A stretch of DNA of 64,000 nucleotides from M3007 sp041160955 (GTDB lineage Bacteria > Bacteroidota > Bacteroidia > Chitinophagales > Saprospiraceae), in contig JBEAVK010000445.1 in the NCBI GenBank assembly GCA_041160955.1, positions 8,160 through 72,159 on the forward strand. The letters are read 5' to 3'. This document shows positions 10,047-18,550 of this stretch, piece by piece. The notes under the pieces were generated by a model. The model was not told where the DNA came from. It ran no database searches and saw only the letters and a list, made by a program, of their open reading frames with translations. Every line of letters starts with the position of its first letter. Position 1 is the first letter of the stretch. The position numbers were made by a program, and so were the translations under genes.

Positions 10047-10130
10047 GGTTAATTGTTGCTTAATATTCCTTTTTTTCTCTTTTCTGTTGAATACTTTTCT
10101 TTTTCAAAACAATCTATGCAACTTTGCCCC

Positions 10131-10955
10131 ATGCCAATATGGGGTCATTTACTTTATTTAGGTGCCATTGTTTACGCTGGCCTTTGTTTACTGTTCTATT
10201 TGGGACAAGATTTTTTCTTTTTTCGACCGGAACGGCTACCCAAATGGTTCGTTTATCAATACCCGTTTCCTTTTTCGGAAGTTAATTTTGAGATGGAGGA
10301 TGGCGGTACCGTCAATGGTTTACACTTTAAAGTGCCCAATTGTAAAGGTGTCGTTTTTTATATCAAAGGGAATTCACGGAGCATCAAGGGGTGGGGTAAG
10401 TTTGCAAAGGATTTTGTAGGAAAAGGCTACGATTTTTTTATCTTGGATTACCGTGGGTTTGGAAAAAGTGCTGGCAAGCGCACCGAAACAATCCTTTACA
10501 ATGATTTACAGCAAGTATATAGGTGGCTGGAAACGGCTTATGCAGATAAACCAATTGTACTTTACGGTAGGTCATTAGGCAGTGGTATTGCGGCCCGTAT
10601 CGCATCTTGGAATGATCCCACTTTGCTTATTTTAGATTGCCCTTATTATTCTTTCCTGTACCATATCAATCGTTATGGTTTTTGGTTGCCGCTGCGCTGG
10701 ATATTGCGTTACCATATCCGTACAGATTTGTTCATAAAAAAAGTAACCTGTCCCGTGCACATTCTTCATGGCAGTCGAGACAGGTTAATTCCGTATAATC
10801 AAAGTATAAAATTAAAGGAGATTAGACCCAATAATATTCATCTTCATCCTATTGTTGGTGCAGGGCACAATAATCTGCCCGATTTTCCCGAATACCACGA
10901 TATTTTATATGATATTTTGCACAGCGAAACAACAACTGTTGCCGTGAGGGCATAA
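10131..10955 (+). CDS. Membrane-anchored alpha/beta hydrolase
   Basis: A serine hydrolase of the alpha/beta fold, most similar in layout to ABHD13/ABHD17-like or BAAT-type hydrolases; the substrate is unknown. With the start at 10131, the protein is 274 residues: an N-terminal transmembrane helix (about 6-28), an oxyanion region near FYIKGNSRS (77-85), the nucleophile elbow GRSLGSG at 146-152 (Ser148), an acid in HGSRDRLIP, and a catalytic His in GAGHNN near the C-terminus. The frame is open back to an ATG at 10053, with another ATG at 10116. Start 10131 is preferred because it puts the hydrophobic anchor at the very N-terminus and sits just after CAACTTTG (10119-10126), a near match to the -7 box. 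The gene is divergent from ribF-GT2. Confidence 0.82.
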   Translation: MPIWGHLLYLGAIVYAGLCLLFYLGQDFFFFRPERLPKWFVYQYPFPFSEVNFEMEDGGTVNGLHFKVPNCKGVVFYIKGNSRSIKGWGKFAKDFVGKGYDFFILDYRGFGKSAGKRTETILYNDLQQVYRWLETAYADKPIVLYGRSLGSGIAARIASWNDPTLLILDCPYYSFLYHINRYGFWLPLRWILRYHIRTDLFIKKVTCPVHILHGSRDRLIPYNQSIKLKEIRPNNIHLHPIVGAGHNNLPDFPEYHDILYDILHSETTTVAVRA

Positions 10956-10982
10956 CAAGAAGCAGTAGCAGTAGGGGAGTGC

Positions 10983-11714
10983 TTACAACCTGTTTTTCTC
11001 AATCATTTCCAACAATTCATCGCGATAGTTCTTACCGATGGGCAAAGATTTAGGTTTATCTTTCTCCATTACTTCAACAAGACTGCCATCAATCGCCAAA
11101 ATTTTGTCCATACCCACGATAAAGGATCGGTGAATACGGCGGAATTTATTAGAGGGTAACCGATCTTCCAAACTTTTCATGGTTTGGAGCGTAATTACCC
11201 TTGTATTGAGCAATCGAATGATAACATAATCCTTTAAGCCTTCGATATAGATAATGTCGTCAAAATTAACTTTTACGAGTTTTTTATCTGCTTTTACAAA
11301 GAAAAAATCCGAACTATCTTCTGCCGCTCCTGCGCTACTTGTGGTATCGCGGTTCATGGCTTCATGGTGTTCTACGGCACGGTTTACGGCACGCATAAAT
11401 CGCTCCAAAGAGATAGGTTTGAGTAGATAATCCAGCGCATTGAGATCAAAACCCTGAATAGCGTAGTTAGGATATGCAGTTGTAAAGACCACCATCGGTG
11501 GATCGGTGAGTGTTTTTACAAAATCAATGCCCGTCAATTGTGGCATTTGAATATCAATGAACATCAAATCAATATCTAATGACTTGAGTGCTTCATTGGC
11601 CTCTAAAGCATTGGTACAACGGCGCACCAATTTCAATTCGGGCATTTGGCCAATAAAAGTTTCTAAAACATCAAGTGCAAGCGGTTCATCGTCAACAATT
11701 AAAACATTCAACAT
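10983..11714 (-). CDS. LytTR-family response regulator
   Basis: A 243-residue DNA-binding response regulator of the LytR/AlgR type. Residues 1-120 are a receiver domain with the acidic pocket Asp8/Asp9, phospho-acceptor Asp54 (in LMFIDIQMP) and conserved Lys99 followed by Pro. Residues about 140-240 form the LytTR DNA-binding domain (YIEGLKDYVIIRL, FRRIHRSFIV). The histidine kinase gene lies 136 bases upstream on the same strand, and the two form a cognate pair. The target regulon is not visible; the T9SS genes are close by but no binding site was identified. Confidence 0.93.
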   Translation of the reverse strand: MLNVLIVDDEPLALDVLETFIGQMPELKLVRRCTNALEANEALKSLDIDLMFIDIQMPQLTGIDFVKTLTDPPMVVFTTAYPNYAIQGFDLNALDYLLKPISLERFMRAVNRAVEHHEAMNRDTTSSAGAAEDSSDFFFVKADKKLVKVNFDDIIYIEGLKDYVIIRLLNTRVITLQTMKSLEDRLPSNKFRRIHRSFIVGMDKILAIDGSLVEVMEKDKPKSLPIGKNYRDELLEMIEKNRL

Positions 11715-11850
11715 AGTATTTAATGATAGCAGTAATACAAAATGAATAAAAATAAAGAGAAATGGGGAGCAATATCGGGAAAATAAATGAAATGAGGGTA
11801 CTTTTTTGACGATAATGTCTATTTGAATAGCGATAAGTATTTGGACATCA

Positions 11851-12900
11851 TTATAAACTTAAATTTAGCGTTACTGTATAGCGGCCCGGTTCGTCTTTTA
11901 TGGTCAAACTATAGGCATCGGGGTACAACATTTGTAACCGCTGCTTAACATTAACCAAACCAATACCGCCACTTCTATGATGCGACATTTGGGGTAAATG
12001 TTCTGTCTTTGAGTTTTCAATGATAAACTCCAAATCATTATCCGAGACGTGTAAACTAATATGCACAAATCCACCGCCATTGATCTGATGGTTCAAGCCA
12101 TGTTTAAAACTATTTTCCACAAACGGTACAAATAATAGGGGCGCTACCAATTGCTCGCTCACGCGTCCTTTGGAAACAAAAGTAATATCGGCATCTTTCG
12201 GTTGGCGTAGTCGTTCCAAATCGAGGTAATTGTTCATGTACAGTATTTCCTTGCTCAAGAACACCTGCTTTTCGTTACATTCGTACAGCATATACCGCAT
12301 GATTTCGGATAGTTTGAGTACGATTTCTGGGGCTTGGTCGCTTTTTTTCAACGTCAAAGCATACAAATTATTCAAGGTATTGAACAAGAAATGGGGATTG
12401 ATTTGGCTTTTCAGAAAACGCAATTCACTTTGCATGGTGCGTGTGAGTAGATCTTGTTTCTCTTGTTGGTAACGCCACCAATCCATAATGACCCTCAAAA
12501 CCGTTGAAAGCAGAGCCATCGTAATATTCCCCAGCAGTAAATTACTTTGTTGATCGAGCAATGCTTTTTGAAAGTCAAATTGGCCATAAAATTTCAAATA
12601 GAGTGCCAATACCTGTATAGGCGTAACCACAGCGCACATAACAACCATCATCACCAAATAAGTAGGGACACTACGCGCCATCAATCGTGGGATCAGGTAC
12701 AACAAATTACCGTAAACGATCACCATATAAAACACTAAAGTAATCAATTCATTGGTAATGGCGAGTAAAAAATCTCCATTTTGCCGATAATCCAATGCGA
12801 CCAGACTCGTATAGACGATCAGCCAGAACAGCGTATGGTACACTATTCTTCGAGATAGAAACTCGTAGATACGATCTAATACTGTGCGTGTAACTTGCAT
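11851..12900 (-). CDS. LytS/YehU-type sensor histidine kinase
   Basis: A 349-residue membrane kinase of the His_kinase (PF06580) family. Four predicted transmembrane helices (about residues 20-38, 46-70, 80-102, 122-140) make a sensor domain with little extracellular loop. The phospho-accepting His170 lies in SQINPHFLFNTLNNLY, followed by a HATPase domain with ENSFKHG (262-268) and the GGIGLVNVKQRL G-box near 311. It lies upstream of, and in the same direction as, the LytTR regulator at 10983-11714, the usual arrangement in Bacteroidota. The 136-base gap leaves open whether they share one transcript. The signal sensed is unknown. Confidence 0.93.
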   Translation of the reverse strand: MQVTRTVLDRIYEFLSRRIVYHTLFWLIVYTSLVALDYRQNGDFLLAITNELITLVFYMVIVYGNLLYLIPRLMARSVPTYLVMMVVMCAVVTPIQVLALYLKFYGQFDFQKALLDQQSNLLLGNITMALLSTVLRVIMDWWRYQQEKQDLLTRTMQSELRFLKSQINPHFLFNTLNNLYALTLKKSDQAPEIVLKLSEIMRYMLYECNEKQVFLSKEILYMNNYLDLERLRQPKDADITFVSKGRVSEQLVAPLLFVPFVENSFKHGLNHQINGGGFVHISLHVSDNDLEFIIENSKTEHLPQMSHHRSGGIGLVNVKQRLQMLYPDAYSLTIKDEPGRYTVTLNLSL

Positions 12901-12923
12901 GAAGGGTCGATTAGTAATAATAA

Positions 12924-13180
12924 GTAACTATCAAGTTGCCTAAATAATTCCCTTAGGGAATATATGTTTATAGGCTGAATTTGCCCTAAATAATTCCCGT
13001 AGGGAATATATGTTTATAGGCTGAATAGGGGCGCGCGTCCAAATCCCGTAGGGATTTTATGTAAAAAACGCATAAAAAAACATACATTCCCTACGGGAAT
13101 TGGGCTAGTTTTTCATTCAACCTATAAACATACATTCCCTATGGTAATTTGGACAGTGGCTGGATAAATAGAATATTACT
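12924..13180. repeat. MITE-like palindromic element, copy 1 (with extra arm)
   Basis: A long imperfect inverted repeat. An arm reading attcccgtagggaatatatg followed by tttataggctgaat (12992-13026) pairs with its reverse complement at 13117-13150, 31 of 35 positions matching. Inner arms (aaatcccgtagggatttt at 13040 and acattccctacgggaatt at 13083) also pair. An additional left arm beginning gtaactatc sits at 12924-12980, so the left half is duplicated. Related copies lie at 58536-58585 and 60011-60214. No open frame lies inside. The right edge is diverged and approximate. Confidence 0.8.
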
Positions 13181-13262
13181 ATCGTGCAAAAGAACTTCAT
13201 TCTAAAAGAGTATTTCTTTTTTTTCGATGAAGTATCTATGTTTATCTACTTAGGTGGAAAAA

Positions 13263-13295
13263 AAATAAGCTATTGCGCAGTGCAATAGCTTATTT
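13263..13295 (-). terminator. Intrinsic terminator after gldN
   Basis: A perfect 14-bp stem (aaataagctattgc / gcaatagcttattt) with a 5-nt loop is followed by eight T on the minus strand. It lies 33 bases past the gldN stop codon and ends the gldL-M-N transcription unit. Confidence 0.9.
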
Positions 13296-13327
13296 AATAC
13301 TAAAAGAAATCTAGTGTTTGGTGCGTA

Positions 13328-14209
13328 TTAATACTGCCACAAATCATGTTCGAAGTTGAAAATCTCATTTTTGATCTTTTCAGACTCCATTAGAAGGTCA
13401 ACACCTGTAAGGTATTCTTCTAATTTGCGGTCATACACGTTTGATTCTTTATAGATATAAGACGCGAAATGGCGCTGCTCCAATTGGTCTTCCCAAGAGA
13501 TCGTAGCGTTGGTATTACCGCCCATAGTGAATACCCTGTGGCGCGCAAAAAGTTCGCGTGCTTGTGGGTAATACACCCAAAATAATGGGCGCTCGAAGCG
13601 GAAATTACCTTGTTCGTCTTTTACGTCGATCAAAGGCGCAATACCCATGATACGTACGTTCATGGTAGAAGTTTCTTTATCAAAAAACCAAATTTCTTTG
13701 ATCCGGAAACGCTTTACATCTTCCCAGTTGATGTCATTACGAACGATCTGAGTCTTTTCTTCGTAAGTTTCGGGGTCGAAAGTGATAACGGTGTCTGTTT
13801 TAGACAACATTCCAAGTACGTCAGTAGTACTTAAGCGTTTGGTAAATTTATCATCTTCGGTGCTATACACGGGCATTTCGCCTTTAGTAGCGGCATCAGA
13901 GATAATTTTGAAAAACGGCTCTTCTGGATATGCAAAGGGAAGGTTCATCTTTTCACGAATGTCGATGATACGCCATACGCGTTTTTCCCAAAAAATATCG
14001 CTTTCGCGAATCGGTTGATAAGCCAATACCTTGCGTTGCGTCATGATATCCTTTTTAACAACATCGTCAATAGGCATATCACCTGGAGCAATTACTGGAC
14101 CTGTTTCGGTTTGTTCTACTTCTACCTCTTCAGGGTCTTGAGCCATTACTGCCAAGGGTGCTGTTGCTAAAAGGAAGCAGAGGCAAGTCCATTTGAAAAA
14201 ATTTTGCAT
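13328..14209 (-). CDS. gldN: GldN, T9SS/gliding motility protein
   Basis: GldN (PorN) is a periplasmic component of the type IX secretion system that associates with GldK beneath the outer membrane. The frame opens at 14266, but the start at 14209 is preferred: it gives a 293-residue protein beginning directly with a signal peptide (MQNFFKWTCLCF onward, ending AVMAQ), close in length to the 291-residue paralogue at 6869. Family motifs include YQPIRESDIFWEKRVWRI, FTKRLS, RFRIKEIWFFDKE, FERPLFWVYYP and KESNVYDRKLEEYL. It is the last gene of the gldK-L-M-N series and is followed by a strong terminator. A 12-bp hairpin separates it from gldM. Confidence 0.95.
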   Translation of the reverse strand: MQNFFKWTCLCFLLATAPLAVMAQDPEEVEVEQTETGPVIAPGDMPIDDVVKKDIMTQRKVLAYQPIRESDIFWEKRVWRIIDIREKMNLPFAYPEEPFFKIISDAATKGEMPVYSTEDDKFTKRLSTTDVLGMLSKTDTVITFDPETYEEKTQIVRNDINWEDVKRFRIKEIWFFDKETSTMNVRIMGIAPLIDVKDEQGNFRFERPLFWVYYPQARELFARHRVFTMGGNTNATISWEDQLEQRHFASYIYKESNVYDRKLEEYLTGVDLLMESEKIKNEIFNFEHDLWQY

Positions 14210-14322
14210 CTCGCTAAATAGTTTAATTAGATAATGTTTAAGCAATTTCGATTGTATTGTTGGCATTCAGGCAATAAACATCCTTCGGAAAGTAAATCTA
14301 TTGTTGTTTGCGCTTAAACTGC

Positions 14323-14359
14323 TAAAAGTTGTGCTAGGGTATTCCCGGCACAACTTTTA
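14323..14359 (-). promoter_or_regulatory. Hairpin between gldM and gldN
   Basis: A perfect 12-bp inverted repeat (taaaagttgtgc / gcacaactttta) with a 13-nt loop lies 16 bases past the gldM stop codon. No T-run follows, so it resembles an RNA-processing or attenuation hairpin rather than a full terminator and could set gldN output relative to gldM. Confidence 0.6.
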
Positions 14360-14375
14360 ACAAATTTATTTTGGA

Positions 14376-15908
14376 TTATTTTATTTTAAATGAAAGTGCA
14401 CCTAGGTTACGTGGGCCAGTATCGCCGGGGCATTTCGCCTTCACGTTATCAAAGAAGTATTGATCCCCAGGGCCAGCCTGATTAACCATACTTTGTACCT
14501 TTTCGTTAAAACGGGCACCAGCATTGGCAATTTCAGGAGATGGATCTTGACGCTTTTTCAAATAAGTGGCTTCAAAGCCTGCTACTTCGCAACGCACATC
14601 AAAATCAAAGTTTTCCAAAACAGCTGCAATACCGGATTGCGCTTTGAATTCACCGTTACCCATTGCTTTTGAACGGTGCTTAGCACCCAACAAAGGAGTT
14701 GGATCGGGAATACGCTTTACGCGGTATTTGAATGTTTGAGAAGCACCACCACCAGAAACGGTCAAAGTTGCTTCGCCAGGTGTAGCCACCTTAACGGTAA
14801 ACTTACCACCGCCACCAGCGCTAGAAACTGTAATACCTGCACCAGATCCTGTTACTTTTACCTCATTTGAAGATACACCAGCCGCTGAAACAGAGATAGG
14901 GTTATCTACACCGATATAAAATACGTTCATCTTATCCAAAGAAATAGCAACTGAACGTTGACCAACTTCATAAGAATATTCTTTGCGTACAGACTCTACT
15001 TTACCTGTTGCAGGATTCTTAACATTGATAGTTACAGCATATTTTTTCTCTCCAATAGAGCCCGGTTTAGTAGTATAAGTACCTACACCGTCTTTCAAAG
15101 AAACATTTTGGCCATCAACATTAATGGATACATTATCTGATTTCGTGCTAAATGCACTCATGAATACTTCTGCTTCAAAAGTTTCACCCAAGATCACATA
15201 ATTCTTCTTTGGGTTTGCTCCTGGAACAAATTTATCAAACTTGATATCATCTCCTTGAACCTTTGTTGCACAATAGTTTAATGCAGCAGTGGTAGAACTT
15301 TTAGCATCGCTCTGGATTTTTCCTAAAAGAGGGAAAACTGCAGATACAGGCATTTGCTTGAATTTGTATTCAGGCCAAGTTTTTGCTTTAGTTCCAGCAG
15401 GTAATTCTTCAATAGCTAAAGACAATGCTGCTACTGTAGTAGGGTCATTATCAACTAATTTGATAATTTCATCGCGAGTAGATAATATCTTAGCCATGAT
15501 TTCATCACCCTTTTTATCGTTCACAAACCACTTTGTAGTGAGGTCTTTGTTACGGATATCCTTAGGTTGACCAGGTATTTTTGGATCTGGCCCCCCTGCT
15601 TTGGCCGTTAATTCTGTGCGAATTTCTTCGATATAAGTCACAAAATCATTGGTCAACTGAGAGACTTTAACAGCGCGGTTTTTATAATCCTCTGCTATTG
15701 CACTGGGATAATCCTTCGCTCCTTTTTCAATAGCAGCTGTAAGTGCTACGTTATTTTTATCAACAATATCGCGGCTCACTTTCATACCTCTATCCAAAGA
15801 GAAGAAAGCATTCATAACCTCAGCAGATACGTTGAGGGCCAGCAGCGCGGTCAGTACCAGATACATCAGGTTGATCATCAACTGCCGCGGCTCCTTTGGT
15901 ATTGACAT
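14376..15908 (-). CDS. gldM: GldM, T9SS motor/shaft protein
   Basis: GldM (PorM) is an inner-membrane protein with a long periplasmic shaft. With GldL it forms the proton-driven motor that powers type IX secretion and gliding. At 510 residues it has the usual family length. The N-terminus MSIPKEPRQLMINLMYLVLT leads into one transmembrane helix (about residues 12-33). A helical region follows (DRGMKVSRDIVDKNN), then beta-rich periplasmic domains with FEAEVFMSAFS and the C-terminal GAKHRSKAMGNGEFKAQSG and FDFDVRCEVAGFEATYL segments. It lies between gldL (89 bases upstream) and gldN, in the canonical order. Confidence 0.95.
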   Translation of the reverse strand: MSIPKEPRQLMINLMYLVLTALLALNVSAEVMNAFFSLDRGMKVSRDIVDKNNVALTAAIEKGAKDYPSAIAEDYKNRAVKVSQLTNDFVTYIEEIRTELTAKAGGPDPKIPGQPKDIRNKDLTTKWFVNDKKGDEIMAKILSTRDEIIKLVDNDPTTVAALSLAIEELPAGTKAKTWPEYKFKQMPVSAVFPLLGKIQSDAKSSTTAALNYCATKVQGDDIKFDKFVPGANPKKNYVILGETFEAEVFMSAFSTKSDNVSINVDGQNVSLKDGVGTYTTKPGSIGEKKYAVTINVKNPATGKVESVRKEYSYEVGQRSVAISLDKMNVFYIGVDNPISVSAAGVSSNEVKVTGSGAGITVSSAGGGGKFTVKVATPGEATLTVSGGGASQTFKYRVKRIPDPTPLLGAKHRSKAMGNGEFKAQSGIAAVLENFDFDVRCEVAGFEATYLKKRQDPSPEIANAGARFNEKVQSMVNQAGPGDQYFFDNVKAKCPGDTGPRNLGALSFKIK

Positions 15909-15997
15909 AGTTCGTTATTTTTAAAATTTGAATATTAATTTTTTCTGTTCGGGACAATCAAATGTTTGATTATCAAAAAATTGCAACAAATGTCAAA

Positions 15998-16594
15998 TTA
16001 TTGACGACCTATGTTCGACATAGCAGTAAGCATATTACCGTACACCGAGTTCAAAGAACCAAGGTTTTTGTTCAACGCGCTCATTTGATCTTTGTAAGCC
16101 TTTACGTCTTCCGCAGATTTAGCCATGTCCGACATTGCTTCGTTCATCTTGGTGTAGAAATTGCTCATTGATTTGATCTGGTCTTGTGTACCAGAGAAAT
16201 CAACTTCTTGCAAGGATTTCAACGCGCCCATGCTTTTTGACAATGATTGCAATTCGGTTAACATACCACCTAATTGACGTTCAACAACATCACCATGTAA
16301 TGGCTGGAACTCTTGTAAGTTCAATTGTTGGCCACCAGCAGAGAGTGGTTGAAGGCGTGCATCATAGTCGGCAAGACCTGGATACAATTTGTCCCAATAG
16401 TAATCCGGATCTGGTCCGAGAATACCTAATAAAAGGAAGATGAAAATTTCAATGCCCATACCTAGGATAAGCATTTCGGAGGCACCCTCCCAAGATTCGA
16501 GTTTGAAAAGCGCACCTGCAAGAACGAAGGCGGCACCAACACCGATCAACAAGTTTTTGAGGTACTTGAAACCTTTTGATTTGACGAAACTCAT
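15998..16594 (-). CDS. gldL: GldL, T9SS motor protein
   Basis: GldL (PorL) is the inner-membrane partner of GldM in the T9SS motor. The 198-residue protein has two transmembrane helices near the N-terminus (about residues 12-31 and 40-60). The second contains the family Glu-rich stretch LGMGIEIFIFLLLGILG, and GPDPDYYWDKLYPGL follows. The C-terminal cytoplasmic part is predicted helical or coiled-coil. A TACCTTTG -7 box lies 120 bases upstream, and a large hairpin separates the gene from gldK, so gldL-M-N may be expressed apart from gldK. Confidence 0.95.
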   Translation of the reverse strand: MSFVKSKGFKYLKNLLIGVGAAFVLAGALFKLESWEGASEMLILGMGIEIFIFLLLGILGPDPDYYWDKLYPGLADYDARLQPLSAGGQQLNLQEFQPLHGDVVERQLGGMLTELQSLSKSMGALKSLQEVDFSGTQDQIKSMSNFYTKMNEAMSDMAKSAEDVKAYKDQMSALNKNLGSLNSVYGNMLTAMSNIGRQ

Positions 16595-16713
16595 TTTTGA
16601 TGATACTTTTTTAGCAGTTTGAAAACTGGGTTAAAACCAAAAAAATAATTAAACTGATTGTAAATTTGCTTGAATCAAATGCGAAATCTGAATCTCACAC
16701 CTGTAAAACGCTG

Positions 16714-16721
16714 CAAAGGTA
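16714..16721 (-). promoter_or_regulatory. -7 box upstream of gldL
   Basis: The minus strand reads TACCTTTG, a perfect TAnnTTTG match, 120 bases upstream of the gldL start and downstream of the gldK-end hairpin. No convincing -33 element was seen. Confidence 0.5.
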
Positions 16722-16877
16722 AAAATATGTTTTAATTGTTAAGAAATTTTTAGCGAAATGTAAACAAATTTCAAATGAACAACCATTTGTAAATGTTAAA
16801 CGTTCAATTATACCATACTAAAACTTTGCAACACACTTGTATAGTACGCAAATAATGCGTGTTTTATACTTTAAAAT

Positions 16878-16985
16878 GGAGCGGTTGAGGGGTTGAACAG
16901 TAGGCACGTTAAATATTAGATTGCTGAATGAACATCCATTAATATTTAAGTATTGATCCTATGATTTCAACCGCTCAACCGCTTT
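16878..16985 (-). terminator. Long two-part hairpin between gldK and gldL
   Basis: Outer arms gcggttgaggggttgaa (16881-16897) and ttcaaccgctcaaccgc (16966-16982) pair at 16 of 17 positions, extended by A-T and G-U pairs. Inner arms ttaaatatta / taatatttaa (16909-16918, 16940-16949) pair perfectly. It starts 23 bases past the gldK stop codon. The sequence beyond it on the minus strand is AT-rich (ccattttaaag) without a long T-run. It probably terminates or attenuates gldK transcription. The rest of the 413-base gldK-gldL gap holds the gldL promoter and no gene. Confidence 0.65.
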
Positions 16986-17007
16986 AATTAATATTTAATT
17001 TGAAAAA

Positions 17008-18270
17008 CTAGAAATCGTTGATAGAACGACCTAAGAAGGTCAAAACGCAACGGAATCCTACATAACATTTTGTAGTGTCTTGGTATTCCCAAGAGCGTGT
17101 GCCTGTTTGCAAGAAAAAGGCAACATCTTTCCAAGAACCACCACGAATCACCTTGCGCTTTGCAGTAATAGGATCTTCGTCTTTTGCGTCGTAGCGTACA
17201 TCAGGGTTTAGGTCGTGCATGAATGAATAAGCATTCTCGAAGTATGCAGTCTCTGTCCACTCAGATACGTTACCGGCCATACAGAACAAGCCGTAATCGT
17301 TAGGGAAATACTTGTCCACTGGAACTGTGTACAAGCCACCATCTTCTGGGTAATTACCACGTCCTGGCTTAAAGTTGGCCAAAAGGCAACCTTTAGAGTT
17401 ACGTGTGTAATAAGCACCCCAAGGATATGGTGCAAGTTCGCGGCCACCGCGAGAAGCCCATTCCCATTCGTGTTCTGTTGGTAAACGGAAATCTTCTGAT
17501 GTAGGCTCACCGTCTTTGTACATATTCCAAAGTTTGGTACGCCAATAGCAGAAAGCCTTTGCCATTTTCCAGTTTACACCTACTACAGGATACTCGTCGA
17601 AGGCTGGATGCCAGAAATAGTTACGCGTCATCGGCTCATTATAAGAATAAGCATAGTCACGTACCCAAGCCAAAGAGTCTGGGTAGATTTTTACTTTTTC
17701 CTTATGAATGTGGGATGTACGGTTACTGTTGCGGTCGTGAGCGGCGCGTTGCCAATCATACCACTGCATTTCGAACACCATTTTAGATACATCCAATTCC
17801 TTACGACCAGCGAAACTTTCGTTGCCTTGGTAGTAGAGGTCTTGAAGTTCCTCTGCGCTTTCTTCCCAATCAATCTCCTGTTCCCAGTCAATCAATTGTT
17901 TTTCTGCGCTGCCGTCGCCTTCATCCTCCAAATAGTGTTGGAGGGCTTCGTGCGCCAAGGAGTCACGCACCCATTCCGTGAATTGGCGGTACTCGTTGTT
18001 GGTGATTTCGGTTTCGTCCATAAAGAATCCCTGAATAGAGATCGCCTTTGGTCGTGAAACTTGTTGTTTACTTACATCTTCGTCACCTGCGCCGATGTGA
18101 AGTGTGCCTGACGGAATATATAGCATTCCGTAGGGATTAATGCCTCTCCATTTAGGACGGTCTAAGGCTCCTACAAGTTGGCCGCCTTCGCTGCGACCAC
18201 ATGATGAAAGAACAGCCGCCAATAAGCTGAGAAACAAGAGCGATTTTTGTAGTTGTAGCATATTTAACAC
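17008..18270 (-). CDS. gldK: GldK, T9SS outer-membrane lipoprotein
   Basis: GldK (PorK) is a lipoprotein that forms the periplasmic ring of the T9SS with GldN. The 420-residue protein has a lipoprotein signal (LSSC, Cys24; an in-frame ATG three codons in is an equally good start). A formylglycine-generating-enzyme/sulfatase-modifying-factor fold follows: FFMDETEITNNEYRQF near residue 80, YPVVGVNWKMAKAFCYWR, FRLPTEHEWEWASRGG, YGLFCMAGNVSEWTE, KVIRGGSW and YVGFRC near the C-terminus. It is first in the gldK-L-M-N series. A possible promoter lies upstream: TACCTTTA (18317-18324) with a TTTG -33 element (18342-18345) at 17-base spacing. Confidence 0.94.
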   Translation of the reverse strand: MLNMLQLQKSLLFLSLLAAVLSSCGRSEGGQLVGALDRPKWRGINPYGMLYIPSGTLHIGAGDEDVSKQQVSRPKAISIQGFFMDETEITNNEYRQFTEWVRDSLAHEALQHYLEDEGDGSAEKQLIDWEQEIDWEESAEELQDLYYQGNESFAGRKELDVSKMVFEMQWYDWQRAAHDRNSNRTSHIHKEKVKIYPDSLAWVRDYAYSYNEPMTRNYFWHPAFDEYPVVGVNWKMAKAFCYWRTKLWNMYKDGEPTSEDFRLPTEHEWEWASRGGRELAPYPWGAYYTRNSKGCLLANFKPGRGNYPEDGGLYTVPVDKYFPNDYGLFCMAGNVSEWTETAYFENAYSFMHDLNPDVRYDAKDEDPITAKRKVIRGGSWKDVAFFLQTGTRSWEYQDTTKCYVGFRCVLTFLGRSINDF

Positions 18271-18550
18271 CCGTGTGATTTACCTACTTTTTTTGTACGT
18301 ATTAGAAAAACAGCCGTAAAGGTAGTTGATTAAATACAATCCAAACAAACGATATTGAAAAAAAATGTTCGGAAGGTTCTAAATGGTTAAAAGAGCGGCA
18401 CATTAACGCATTAGAATTGTACTTTGGTATTGCTTTGTTAAAATTTTAACACTTAGGTTTGGTTTTGGCCAAAATATGCCAAAATATCAGCGATTTCGAC
18501 TAAAAAAACGGGTATGAAGTCACTTGCAGACCTTCTATCCTGCTGAATTT

